Below are positions 21,742 through 32,650 of a stretch of 64,000 nt of DNA, one piece after another (position 1 is the stretch's first letter; the number at the start of each line of letters is the position of its first letter). A program made the position numbers and the translations under genes. The notes beneath the pieces were generated by a model, which was not told the origin of the DNA, did not search any database, and was given only the letters and a program-made list of their open reading frames with translations. Origin of the DNA: Aporrectodea caliginosa (taxonomy: Eukaryota > Annelida > Clitellata > Crassiclitellata > Lumbricidae); assembly GCA_020284085.1 (NCBI GenBank), contig JACEVL010000808.1, forward strand, positions 1-64,000. The letters are read 5' to 3'.

Positions 21742-22030
21742 ATGTTGTTTAATATTGATGTCACTTGTCTAGGCCCAAATACCAAATACGCTCAGTGCCA
21801 CAGCCTTAGGTAGGCCTATAGGAGATATAGGCGGCTGCTTAAGGCGGCATTTTTAAGGGGCGGCAAATTCCGGCAAAACACACTATGGTCACTTCCGTCA
21901 AAAGATGTAATTTATGAGTAAGGATTTTGAAGAATTAAGAATTAAAGGAACTTGAGATTTTTAATATTCGTTGGTCATTTTAAATTTCTAAAAATCGTTT
22001 AATATTCGTAATATGCGCATACTCGTTCTA
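21105..22030. mobile_element. Innermost DNA element with 12-bp flanking repeat
   Basis: Ends TAGAACGAG and CTCGTTCTA, flanked by the direct repeat TGCTTACCAACA (21093-21104, 22031-22042). Both sub-termini carry AATATTCGTAAATATTCG-type arrays. A 12-bp target repeat is longer than the 8 bp of hAT, so the superfamily is uncertain. It contains the (CT)n tract at 21643-21736. Confidence 0.65.
21643..21736. repeat. (CT)n microsatellite
   Basis: About 90 bases of TC dinucleotide repeat with one CC interruption near the left side. Confidence 0.95.
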
Positions 22031-22365
22031 TGCTTACCAACAACTATAGTGGCCCGTAGGCCAAAAAAGGTTGGCCAACCCTGGGCTATATAATTGAAAT
22101 CTTTCAAGATTCGACATCTTTTCAACTTCAGTTAAGTATTCTGTATGAAAAACTCAAGATTTTAACAGAACTGTTTATTGTGCAGGAGCATTTTATCTTC
22201 TTATATTACTTTATTGGGATGGGAATGGGGACGGGAACACACCTAATGGGGACGGGTTTGGGATGGGGACAGACCTAATGGGTATGGGGTGGGGTGGGGA
22301 CAGACCCACGGAATGGAGTTAGGATGGAGACAAATTTTGTCCCCGTGTCACTCTCTACTCTCGAT

Positions 22366-23557
22366 GCCAATAATTAAACAGTGCACGCGAACAGAATAAT
22401 TACATTAGTGGCACTCCATACCTAGATGTCCTCAACAATACATACTGTACATGTATACACTGTAGGCCTACATACATACATATATAATAATTATATATAT
22501 AATATATATATTATATATAATTATATATACACACAATTGGGACATTTGAGATCTATACGGTTCCCACATAAAAATGTGGGACCTATGCAGGCTCCTTGCG
22601 AACATGCCTTCAGAGGACGAGACTAGACTGCACGGTGCTACGTGACATATAAAAATGTAGATGCTAATCTGTCAACCTTAATTTGAGACTCAAAGTCTAT
22701 TGCTACGAGCGTGGTCTGTCGAATGCTGTCCTGCACAGCTTTTGTTCAGCAAACGAACTTTGGACTGAGATTTCATCAGAGCTTTTGCCAGGATCACAGG
22801 ATCATATTGCTCTGCAGTCCTTCGTTTTTCATCGAGCCAGACGTTCTCTTGGAGTCTGGCGCAGTTGAAATACTAACAAATCCTTTGAAATACAGGGCTC
22901 TAGTGCTAGGCCTATATAGGCCTATAGCCAACCAGTCTGTTTATGAACTGCATTAACGCCTATGTCAAAGTTCAAGTCGTGTTCTAATAGCGACCGTGTG
23001 ACCTCTCTCTGCGTGAAGAGATTTCTCGGACAGACACTCGGCAGAGCAACAGAAGGATCTGATCAACTGCGGGTTTGTTTCTTTTTAAGCAGTAGTAACA
23101 CAATTGTAATTTCTACGTAGCCTAATTACTTTATTACACCAGGTTAATTACAACTGGAACACAAATCTAGCAGTGTGCTCATTTCATCGGCGTTTGTGAA
23201 TAATACAGAGGAACATACGGTGATCTTAAGTCATGTGCTGAATCAAAGGTCAATTGGACTAAGCTGTGAATAAAATTTGTCTCCCCCGTGGCTGCCTGAT
23301 TAAGTGCTTGTCTTTTGCGAAGTCCCATCTTTTCAAGAAGTCTTATCCTGATCGATTAATCTAAACCCTATCTTCCTATTTTCCTGAAGTGCATTATTAA
23401 ATTACAGTTGTATTGCATTGCCTGGTGTATTTCTCTCAGCCTATGCATAATCCAATGTAACGGCTTTTGTGTCTCTTTCTGTCTTCGGTCTTCCAGCAAC
23501 CATGGCCATCCGCAGGAATTTTGTAGGGGGCAAAGTTTTAAATTGTTGGCACGGGGA
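22366..23557. other. No recognised gene; AT-rich hairpin
   Basis: 22472-22532 is an alternating TA-rich, self-complementary stretch. The remainder has no recognisable domain or repeat terminus. Confidence 0.4.
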
Positions 23558-23565
23558 CTAACGAG

Positions 23566-24484
23566 CAGACTTGGATTGTCTCGAGACACTGTCTCGGTCT
23601 CGAGACGTCTCGAGATTGGTTCTTTGATGTCTCGGTCTCGGACCCCACTGTCTCGGTCTCGACTCTCGAGGTCATTTCTTGACTTTTGGAAACTGTTTCG
23701 AAGCAAAAGTCTTGTTCTCTTTTAGAAGCGGTCTCGATAGTTTTCGCGCAAACTGTCTTTAGTTCTGAACTTCTGACAGTATCACGCTATAAAATTGTCC
23801 TGTGCCGAACGGATAAGTGGATAACTAAACAACCCGGAACTTTAGAAACGCTGTGTTTTCTAGTATGGACAGAATATTGAAAAGAGCAGTTTTAAGTTTG
23901 TAATTTATTGCTTTATTTAAATTTTATAATTACTATCAGTGCAAATATCTTTAAATGTCTCATAAAGAACCTGAAATAGTGAAATTTGCATTCAAGCAAT
24001 TTGAAATAAATGAAAAACAAAATAAATAATAAAATTTTGATTGATTGATTGATAAATGGCCTCTGGTATAAAGCCAACATAAGCGAAACGCTTGGAACAA
24101 CATTATAGTTTCTCAATGTGAGTGGTGTGACTTATGTCGCTAACATATTGAATTTTGTTGGTTTAAATTTTAGAATCATTTGGAAGATTTCAGAATGGCT
24201 GAAATATTTGATTTCTTTATAGTAGTTTATACAATTCAGGTGGTCGACTGATTTCAGTGACTTATCTCTGGTATTGGACTTCAAAAGTTGAGAGAAAAAT
24301 TGTTTCGGGATTTGGGTGCAATGTGCATTTCACTCGTCTTGAACTGTCTCGGACCATGTGTCTCGTCTTGGTCTCGGTCTCGGACCCCACTGTCTTGGTC
24401 TCGGTCTCGGACCCCACTGTCTCGGTATCGGTCTCGGAATCCACTGTCTCGGTCTCGAAGTTTGATGTCTCGTATACAAGTCTG
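23566..24484. mobile_element. hAT-like element with GTCTCG arrays
   Basis: Starts CAGACTTGG and ends CAAGTCTG, with a perfect 8-bp duplication CTAACGAG (23558-23565, 24485-24492). Both sub-termini carry inverted arrays of GTCTCGGTCTCGGACCCCACT-type units (23580-23660 and 24340-24470). No transposase is visible. Arg/Ser-rich peptide frames over the arrays are repeat products. Confidence 0.8.
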
Positions 24485-25300
24485 CTAACGAGGGTGCCGA
24501 AATCAACCGATCACGTCACCCTCGGCGCTCGCTCTCGCGAATAGGGGTCTGGCGCGGATCGCAACAGCCGCCAGCGCTTTTGGAAGCATTTGACATAATA
24601 TGGGGCCTGTTGTCGGCGTTCTGGGATCCGTTTTCAGCTATATCTGAACGTTTATTTCCAAAACAAGACTGCTAAAAGTTTCAATGTTTTTATATATTTC
24701 AATTATTCAGGTTATCTTGACTAGTTTGAATCTAAATAAAAACGTGGAAAATCATAGCCGTTCATTGTTAAAAACTAAGATGATAAGTAAATTTTGTAAA
24801 ATATGCGCAAAACCCACGGGAGCAAAATGTCCCCTTGCCACCTCCGGACGCCCATGCCTGCAGTAACCGAATTTTGTTCTTCGCTTCGTATCTTTCGACA
24901 ACCCCTCTGACTTGATGCAGCTCCTGCGTATAAGCTGGTACTCTGCATTTAGCTATGAAGTAGCGCTTCAGAAGTTCTTACGATTACGATCGTTTATAAT
25001 AATTGAGTGTAATCATAATTATATTTATACTGCACATTCCTCTGCAGCAAAAATTCTGACTGAACAACAGCAATTGAAGAACCATAGAATAAATGTGTTT
25101 CAGCTACTGACGAACCGATTGTCTCAAGAATTCTTGTCTGTAAAGTTACTTGATAGCAAACCCGTTTAAAGTGAAGATTGTTAAGAGTTTTCCTAAAACA
25201 ATCTGGAATAAGGCACCTAGATCATTGCTGACGGTGAATTTTGTACTTTATTTTATACAGGCGTTGTACAACTATACGAAATAAATACATTTTGCCTGTC

Positions 25301-25319
25301 TTTAAAATTTTCTTAGCAG
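25301..25319 (+). promoter_or_regulatory. Candidate 3' splice acceptor before second MAO-like gene
   Basis: TTTAAAATTTTCTTAGCAG ends 20 bp before the ATG. An alternative acceptor, TTTATTTTATACAG, ends at 25260. Either would place an intron in the 5' UTR, as in the first paralogue. Confidence 0.45.
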
Positions 25320-25339
25320 ACGAATCGCTTGCTGTGAAA

Positions 25340-26878
25340 ATGACTACGACGGTGGAGGCAATTGTCATAGGAGGTGGAATTAGTGGACTGTCTGCTGCTA
25401 AGCTGCTCCATGAACAAGGCGTTGATGTCATCGTCTTAGAAGCCAGAGACCGAGTCGGTGGTCGAACGTACACTGTTCGAGATCCGGCCTTCAAGTACAC
25501 GGACCTCGGAGGGGCCTACGTCGGTCCGACACAAAGACGCGTGGCCCGAATGGCAAAGGATCTCGGATTGGAGTTCTACAAGGTCTACGACGACCAGAAG
25601 TACATCCTGCAGATCGGAAACTTCCGTCAGGTATTCTCTGGATTGATCCCGAAGACCTTCAACCCAATCAAGTTACTGGATCTGTTGAACGTCTTTAAGA
25701 AGTTGGATAGTATGTCCCAGCAGGTGCCCTTGGATGCCCCGTGGAACGCCGCGAAAGCCTCCCTCTGGGATACGATGACCTTCAAGGATTTCCTCGACAA
25801 TACCTGCTGGACGAATTACGCCAAAGAGATCTACAGTTTGGCCTGTCGTCTCGCAGTGACCGCTGAGCCGCACGAAGTCTCTCTGCTCTGGTTCGTCTGG
25901 TACATCAACTCCGCTCAGGGCTTCTTACGTCTCTTCTCGACGACAGATGGCGGCCAGGAGAGAAAGTTCATCGGAGGATCGATGCAACTGTCCGAGCGGA
26001 TGGCCGACATCCTCAAGGACAAGGTCCACCTGTCGTCGCCGGTCGTCCGCCTGGACCAGACGGACACCGGGGTCAAGGCATACACGGCTTCCGGTGACGT
26101 CATATCGGCCAAGTACGTCATCAGTGCCATGCCGCAAGCGATCCTCAACTCAGTGACCTTTACTCCTCCGTTGCCGCCTTTGAAGCTGCAGCTGATCCAA
26201 CGAATGCCGATGGGAAGCGTCATCAAAACGATGATATTCTACAAAACTAGTTTCTGGAGGGACCTAGGATTTGCGGGGGTCGTGGCCTCTCCCAGAGGTC
26301 CCGTAGTCTTCTGTATGGACGACACAAAGCCCGATGGAAGCTTTCCATGCATCATTGGATTCATCACGGCTGAACGGGCAAGAGAGTTCTCCAAGCTAAC
26401 TATGGAACAGAGGAAATGGCTCATCGCCAAACAATACGCCGAATCCTTCAAGAGCTCAGAATTCCTCAACCCAGTATACTACATCGACAAGAACTGGATG
26501 GAGGAGAAATACTCTGGAGGATGCTATGTGAGCACGCTTCCACCTGGAGTGCTGACCAGTTACGGACCGGCGATCAGAGAGCCGTGGCTGAGACTGCACT
26601 TCGCTGGAACTGAGAGTGCTACATACTGGGCTGGATACATGGAGGGTGCCATCCAATCGGGTGAGAGAGCGGCCAGGGAGATCCTGAGCGTGATGGGAAA
26701 GATCTCCTTTTCAGAGATATGGCAAGACGAACCTCCCTCACCAGATTTTCCGGAGGCAGAACTGGGTTCAAGATGGATTCGCGTTGTCCCATCTGTCGGA
26801 ACATTTGTCACTTTCTCGACAGTTGCTATCCTTGGATTGGGAGCTTTGATAACTCAAAGACTTCTGAGAAAGATATAA
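25340..26878 (+). CDS. MAO: Monoamine oxidase-like flavoprotein (second paralogue)
   Basis: Encodes 512 residues from the first ATG of the frame (MTTTVEAIVIGGG). GGGISGL is at 11-17, SGGCYVSTLPPG places the covalent-FAD Cys at 395, and the cage residue Tyr396 follows, with the WAGYMEGA Tyr also kept. KPDGSFPCIIGF and FAGTESATYWAGYMEGA are near-identical to the first paralogue. The C-terminus has a hydrophobic anchor after VVPSVGTFVTF ending in basic LLRKI, as expected for an outer mitochondrial membrane tail anchor. Selectivity positions read Phe199 (as MAO-A Phe208, unlike Ile200 of the first copy) and Phe324. The coding region is one exon. It lies 14.4 kb downstream of the first copy, same orientation, consistent with tandem duplication of an already intronless gene. 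No clear AATAAA was seen downstream. Confidence 0.95.
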   Translation: MTTTVEAIVIGGGISGLSAAKLLHEQGVDVIVLEARDRVGGRTYTVRDPAFKYTDLGGAYVGPTQRRVARMAKDLGLEFYKVYDDQKYILQIGNFRQVFSGLIPKTFNPIKLLDLLNVFKKLDSMSQQVPLDAPWNAAKASLWDTMTFKDFLDNTCWTNYAKEIYSLACRLAVTAEPHEVSLLWFVWYINSAQGFLRLFSTTDGGQERKFIGGSMQLSERMADILKDKVHLSSPVVRLDQTDTGVKAYTASGDVISAKYVISAMPQAILNSVTFTPPLPPLKLQLIQRMPMGSVIKTMIFYKTSFWRDLGFAGVVASPRGPVVFCMDDTKPDGSFPCIIGFITAERAREFSKLTMEQRKWLIAKQYAESFKSSEFLNPVYYIDKNWMEEKYSGGCYVSTLPPGVLTSYGPAIREPWLRLHFAGTESATYWAGYMEGAIQSGERAAREILSVMGKISFSEIWQDEPPSPDFPEAELGSRWIRVVPSVGTFVTFSTVAILGLGALITQRLLRKI

Positions 26879-28488
26879 GTTCTTTCTCATTCGTCGCTTT
26901 CTTCTCCGTCTTTCTCTGTCTCTGTCTCTATCAGTATCACTCTCTGCATGTAGCTCGTTTCTTTGTGCCTACCTCTGTCTCTTTGTCGCTTTATGTTTAA
27001 GTTGCCTGCTCTGATGACCACTGCCAGCTTACACAAGCAACCTTGTCAGATGACTGTCTGTTTAAATACCTGTCTTTATCTAACGGATGGACATACTGTA
27101 TTGTTCCTTTTTGGTTCCTATAAGTTGCATCGAAAAGGAAGAGAAATCGCAAAGAATACGTACTGGAGGTTAAACACTGAACTACTACTGTCTCAGTTGA
27201 ACATAATCTGTTGAACTTAATTCAGGAACATCAGTGCTGTAGTCGGTGAAGCTGCCCAAAGCAGCAAAACTCAGTTGAACGGCCGCTCAACAGGAGAAGC
27301 TGGTGATAAACTAGTAGGCTACTGGATTATCAACCCAAAGGTTTTGAGTTTAAATGCCTACGATCACATAACAATATTTAAAGTGTTCAGTTCCCTTGGC
27401 GCCCCTAGCTGTCTCAGAGGTAAATGAGCACCAAGAATGTGCACTGTCGATAGATGGATCGAAACAAACTAATGACAGGATTTACCAATCGCCATCGCAC
27501 ACTAGCAATATTATGTCGTTTACACTTCATACCCAGGACCGTCTAATTTTGAGGTTAGGCAATCGATGCATTTCTTCTAAATAACTGGAAAATAATTATA
27601 AAAATAGTAGTGGACGAAATGTTTGGTAAGATCAAGAAAAGTCAATAAGAAGAACAAAAAGGGATGAAAGACATTCGAGATGTAGAGTTGGTGCCAGATG
27701 AAAAATGTCGATCAGTTTTACAGACCAAAAGACCATCAAAAAGTCCAAAGGACTTTATGAATAATTAATGCGACTCGAAAGCTACAATAAGAAGTCAACA
27801 GAGAAAGTGGATTGGCCACATAATTCTGGGTGACTTTATGTGATGGAATACAACCGACGAAGAAATGGGGAAGAAGAAAGCATGGAAAAGAAAAAGATTA
27901 ATTCTGTATCCATCCGTCATCATCCAGTCTTTTGGACTGGATCGAACTGAGGTGCCAATAGAAGTATAGGCCTAAACCTCTTAAAACAGAGACTCATGCA
28001 GAAATGAAGCAGAAGACTATGACGATTATTTTAGCTTAATAATTCTGAAGTATACATGCTCATTATTTTGGCTTTCTCAGTTATATGGTTACACATTTAA
28101 TACAAAGATTAAGCTTTACCATTTATAACCGCTTTATAACAATATGTAACCGGCGTGTCAATTTTTGTTATTGATATTTACCGAATATTCATTGGCGCAG
28201 CAACTATACAACATTGAAAGCAAAGTTGAGACGACAGCAATGTCATTTGTTAATCTCTATATAAGATAGAATTGATATAATATTATTTGGACGAATAAAA
28301 ATAAAAAAGCTACTTTTTAGTTTTCTTTATTGTATTTTGCTGTTGCATGGTTGCTTTATTATGAGCGTAAGCATCTGAATTGAACTGAACTGAAGCCAAT
28401 TAGGTGTAATTCAATTTACTTAACTATAACATGACCACAAAAGTGTTGACCTAAATAATTGAAATAGTCCGATAGTCTTTTTAACTTC
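26879..28488. other. 3' flank of second MAO-like gene; no other gene
   Basis: Likely 3' UTR, then unannotatable sequence. A plus-strand patch near 27780-27830 (QRKWIGHIILGDFM) resembles the C-terminus of RTE-clade ORF2 but is too short for a firm call. Confidence 0.4.
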
Positions 28489-28783
28489 AGCGGCGTAGCT
28501 AGGATTTTACCAGAGGGTGCGTAATGCAAAGTGCTATAGGCGATTCTTTGTGCTAATACGATTCTGGTTGAGCATAGAATTCAGTAAGAAATCGAAATCT
28601 GTCTGCATCAGTTAACTTTGCATCAACAGCTAGTCCAAAACCATTCTGAATTCTGAGGAGTGATGGCCAATTTCTGTTACTGTGCTCACTCCTAAATCCT
28701 CTGACTGAACAACCGAGACTGTTAAGTTTCACACTTATTAAATCGGTTTCGTTAACAACATTGCTAATAGAATTATCTGCAGT

Positions 28784-28961
28784 CATGCGCGTATTTAGGG
28801 GGTGGTTTACGGGTTCAAACCCCCAAATAAATTTCCCCAAAATCTTTTATATGCTTTTACATGGGAAATACCCAAAAAACCTTAGTTTTTGCGACCATCT
28901 TCAGTGAAATTCTTTAAAATCTTAAAACCCCCTCCGAAATTATTTCCTGGCTACGCCCATG
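28784..28961. mobile_element. Short hAT-like MITE
   Basis: Left end CATGCGCGTA, right end the reverse complement of CATGGGCGTAGCCAGG. Flanks TCTGCAGT (28776-28783) and ACTGCAGT (28962-28969) differ at one base. A separate CAGCGGCGTAGCTAGG block at 28488-28503 looks like another terminus of the same kind without a partner. Confidence 0.55.
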
Positions 28962-28969
28962 ACTGCAGT

Positions 28970-30068
28970 GCTAATTATAACCTCTTCAGTCCCATTTCCA
29001 CCGTCACATTCGTCATTGGCTTGCACTGTGGTAAAGAAATTCAATAGATCGGAACCCCTACAACGCTTCATTAGGGCCTACCTATAGACTATAGTTATTA
29101 AACTGAAGCAATTGTGGCAAACTCCGGTTCGTCTTTGACCAAAAGCGTGACACACCGGTCGGGGTCAGAGGGCGCAGGGATACTCCAGGATGGGGATTCT
29201 TCTCTCTCTTCTTCTTCAGGGTACCAACTGGTGAGCGAAATCCTCCCTTCTTCTTTTCCCTGTTCCTGTCCGCGCTGATCGACCTTTCCCGTCGGGCAAA
29301 GGGTTTTTCTTGAAGGCCACCGTCGATGCACTCTGACTAACTCATTGAGAAGAACGACTCGAAGACGTTTCAATGATGAAATTCTTATTAACGTCAATCC
29401 TCTAACCCATCAGGTGACCTAGAGAGACACAGCACATGCATACGGGTACGTCTGTGGCCCTGTGTATCATATGTATTATGTATCATGAAGCATCCATCAT
29501 ATAGGGCCTACAGATTGCATTAGGCCAAGATGCACAGGTTTCTTCAGTTTGAACAAAGTTTTAGACATTTCCGGGTCCCTGCAACCTCATGGAACGGGCC
29601 CCGGGGCAGCAACCTCTGACCCCTCCCTGGTTCTCTTCTTCCACTTAATTATCTTTCGCCGCTTCAATTCTAAACACATTTCCGTCGGCATTAGAAGCTA
29701 GGAACCTTAGGAATAGGGTCCCATGGGCCATGCCGCCATGGGCCCTATTGGACATATAGTCCAATGTAGTTTCCATGTAGGCACGGTGGCCTTGCTCGGC
29801 CAGATTGTCTGACTGTAGGCCCTATACATGTAAAATGTTTGCGTTTTTCTATATATCGACTGTAGACCTAGAGGCCTATAGGGTAAAATGGGGTAATTTT
29901 TGGCACCTTAAGCAATTTATTGAATAAGCTTATTTAAAGTGTTATCACATCTGTAAGATCCACTGAAGTTTCCATAGTTAGCTGCAACCCTCTTCTATGA
30001 AATGGCGCCTTCAAACTGAATCGGTTCTCACAAATTCCCGCTACAACATGTGAAGCGAAGGCATTCAA
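28970..30068. other. No recognised gene
   Basis: A minus-strand frame at 29397-29098 (99 codons, Glu-rich centre) is unidentified and not called. TAGGGTAAAATGGGGTAATTT at 29881 recurs inverted at about 44437-44460, so it marks a dispersed repeat end. Confidence 0.4.
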
Positions 30069-30120
30069 ATGCCGAAATTACCCACAGGGTAGGGTAATTC
30101 CCTGTGGGTAATTTCGGCAT
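30069..30120. repeat. Perfect 21-bp hairpin
   Basis: Arms 30069-30089 and 30100-30120 are exact reverse complements (ATGCCGAAATTACCCACAGGG and its partner) around a 10-base loop. The motif shares the GGGTAATTT word with the flanking repeat at 29881, so it is more likely transposon sub-terminal sequence than an RNA gene. Confidence 0.7.
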
Positions 30121-30241
30121 GGGTAACGAAATTACCGGTAATGAAAAATTGAAAATGACGATACGCTTAGAACTAGTTAAATTGAACAGAGAGGCTTAAT
30201 TATGGTTGTAGGGCCTACCTGCATTCATTTACACTCTACAG

Positions 30242-31706
30242 CAGAGGTTCTTAACCTTTTTTGGCTCACGACACACCTAACTTTGCAAATAAATTTGGCG
30301 ACACACCATGCAATAATAATTATAATAATTTATTTATGTGAATATCGTTAAAATAAAAAATGTTAAGGTTAAACCAATTCATTGATTTAAAATTTTTAAT
30401 TGTTAACATTTTTAATGAATGATAATGTTGACACTGAATGCTTTCTAGTTTCTAGTGATTCTAAAATTCTAATTCTACTGATCTAATTCTGCGATATTAC
30501 GTCGTTCCTACGACTCTGTGTTAACTTAGGTCTTAGTAGGCCTAACAGTTAATGGGATTTTTGCTCCTGGATATTTCTTTGGATCATAATTTATTAAAAC
30601 GAGGATCCACAGTTTGTATAAGTGCAATATATACGCTGACTGAGGAGGCACCTCCGACCAGTTTGTTCCATTTCATTGTGAAATATTACTTATAAAAATA
30701 TCAACTAATTCTCATTAGGAAATATAACTTATCAAATTATCAACTAATTCTCATTAGGAAATATAACTTATCAAATTATCAACTAATTCACATTAGGGCT
30801 ACAGCTACCAAAATCTGATTCTGCGTAATCAGTCTTAGATTCGCTAAATTTTCGTTTTCTTATGATAAATTTGTCCATTTCGAATGCCATGGTAACGGGT
30901 AAATATTTTCATCGGCGCGGTCGGAAACGTGTGTAGGCCTACTACAGACTGCAGTGGGTTTGTGTAACAGTATTATACTATGTAGACAATGATTGTAGCC
31001 TACATGTATAAGGTAAACACTGCATGGCCACCCCAGATTTCGATAAAATAAAATATATAAAGAGAGTGCTACGAATTGTCACAGCCTACGTCCACTAAAC
31101 TGCTAAAGTAAGTAAGTCAATGTAATGCAAGAGTGACTGACGCATGCTGTGAGAATTAGCGACACACCAATTCTTCGCGACACACCAACGACACACCATG
31201 TTTACGCGACACACCGCCAGTTATATTTCCTAATGAGAATTAGTTGATAATTTGATAAGTAATATTTCACAATGAAATGGAACAAACTGGTCGGAGGTGC
31301 CTCCTCAGTCAGCGTATACATTGCACTTATACAAACTGTGGATCCTCGTTTTAATAAATTATGATCCAAAGAAATATCCAGGAGCAAAAATCCCATTAAC
31401 TGTTAGGCCTACTAAGACCTAAGTTAACACAGAGTCGTAGGAACGACGTAATATCGCAGAATTAGATCAGTAGAATTAGAATTTTAGAATCACTAGAAAC
31501 TAGAAAGCATTCAGTGTCAACATTATCATTCATTAAAAATGTTAACAATTAAAAATTTTAAATCAATGAATTGGTTTAACCTTAACAATTTTTATTTTAA
31601 CGATATTCACATAAATAAATTATTATAATTATTATTGCATGGTGTGTCGCCAAATTTATTTGCAAAGTTAGGTGTGTCGTGAGCCAAAAAAGGTTAAGAA
31701 CCTCTG
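30242..31706. mobile_element. Foldback hAT-like element with ~480-bp arms
   Basis: Begins CAGAGGTTCTTAACCTTTTT and ends with its inverse. The inverted arms, about 30242-30730 and 31218-31706, are nearly identical, including the GAGGAGGCACCTCCGACC and TAGGCCTAACAGTTAATGGG stretches. Between them lie tandem ~39-bp units (30690-30797). Flanking 8-mers CTCTACAG and GCCTACAT agree only in part, so the target duplication has diverged or is offset. No transposase. Confidence 0.85.
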
Positions 31707-31719
31707 GCCTACATATACT

Positions 31720-32480
31720 GTAGGCTATGTCTTTATACTACGTTACAAATCGTTTTCTATAATCGATTCATCATAAAAACAACTTAAGCTAGCCTGCATG
31801 GCCCGTAAGTAAGAAAACTGAAATAAGAACCAGCTTGGTAATCAGATAATACAGCACACTGGTGAAAATATAAAGAGAATGAATGACGATCGAAGTGCGG
31901 CTGCCAATCTTCGCCATGCAGTCAACCATATCTGGTTTAACTGCACGCCCAGAGACCACCACGTGGAGGTGTTGGCAAAGGTCTCCGTAGTCCATTCACT
32001 GCAGCTCTCAAACAGTAGAATTTCATCCCAAATTTGGTATTACCCATAAAATGTCCAATTTTATAAATTTCTCAATTTCAGGAATTTGCTTTTGCTCAGA
32101 TGGAAGTGCAAGACAAACACTCGCGCTGGTGCAAAACGTGAAACAACGCAACTCAGAGACATGAGAATATGTAGAAGGAGCAACAGAAAGCATAATGCAC
32201 AAGTATAAGACTGAGCGAATGAGTGAATGAAAACACTGCATGTGAGAGTAAGATTGAATGAGAGTCAACAAAGAGCGAGAGAGCAGACAAGACAGCGATG
32301 TTGATAGAATGAAGAAAGCAGAGACAGAGTTTGAAGATTGAGAACGAAAGACAGGCCCGGTCGGGTTAATGATAGAGTGACAGCAGAAAACAGACAGACA
32401 GAAAAGGAAAAAGGCAGAGAAAGAAAGATGCAGAAAGAGAGAGTGACAGACAGACATAGATGATAAATGGATAGATAGAT
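31720..32480. other. No recognised gene; inverted match to 33.0 kb
   Basis: 31983-32012 is the inverse of about 32982-33012 (CTGTTTGAGAG..CTGCAGTGAATGGACTAC), so this stretch and 32.9-33.2 kb may be the two ends of a larger repeat. A 68-codon minus-strand frame starts in the shared block; its product is unknown. Confidence 0.4.
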
Positions 32481-32481
32481 A

Positions 32482-32650
32482 ACTAGATGGATGGATGGAT
32501 GGATGGATGGATGGATGGATGGATAGTTAGGCAGATAGGCAGGCAGACAGACAGACAGACAGACAGAGACAGACAGAGATGGATGGATGGATGGATGGAT
32601 GGATGGATGGATGGATGGATGGATGGATGGATGGATGGATGGATGGATGG
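32482..32650. repeat. (ATGG)n/(ACAG)n microsatellite
   Basis: Two ATGG tracts flank an ACAG tract; GATA and ACAG units continue on either side. Confidence 0.95.

Larger units (their letters stand above)
20845..22083. mobile_element. hAT element nested in 20595-22357
   Basis: Starts CAGGGATGGCCAACCCGCGG and ends GGTTGGCCAACCCTG, a Charlie-like terminal pattern, with a perfect 8-bp duplication GGCTATAT (20837-20844, 22084-22091). A third element (21105-22030) sits inside it. It has no coding sequence. Confidence 0.85.
20595..22357. mobile_element. hAT element (TAGAGAGTGACA family) with nested insertions
   Basis: The termini are TAGAGAGTGACACGG and its inverted copy CCGTGTCACTCTCTA. A perfect 8-bp duplication CTCTCGAT flanks it (20587-20594, 22358-22365). 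The left sub-terminus carries TTACCGCGGTAA-like palindromes and the right has repeated ATGGGGACGGG-type units. The middle is a second hAT (20845-22083). No transposase. Two other family members are at 37075-39476 and 58046-58581. Confidence 0.85.

Noticed and set aside
32482..32650. CRISPR-like or coding repeat
   Set aside because: Plain ATGG/ACAG microsatellite; no spacers; the Met-Asp-Gly-Trp peptide is an artefact of the tetranucleotide.
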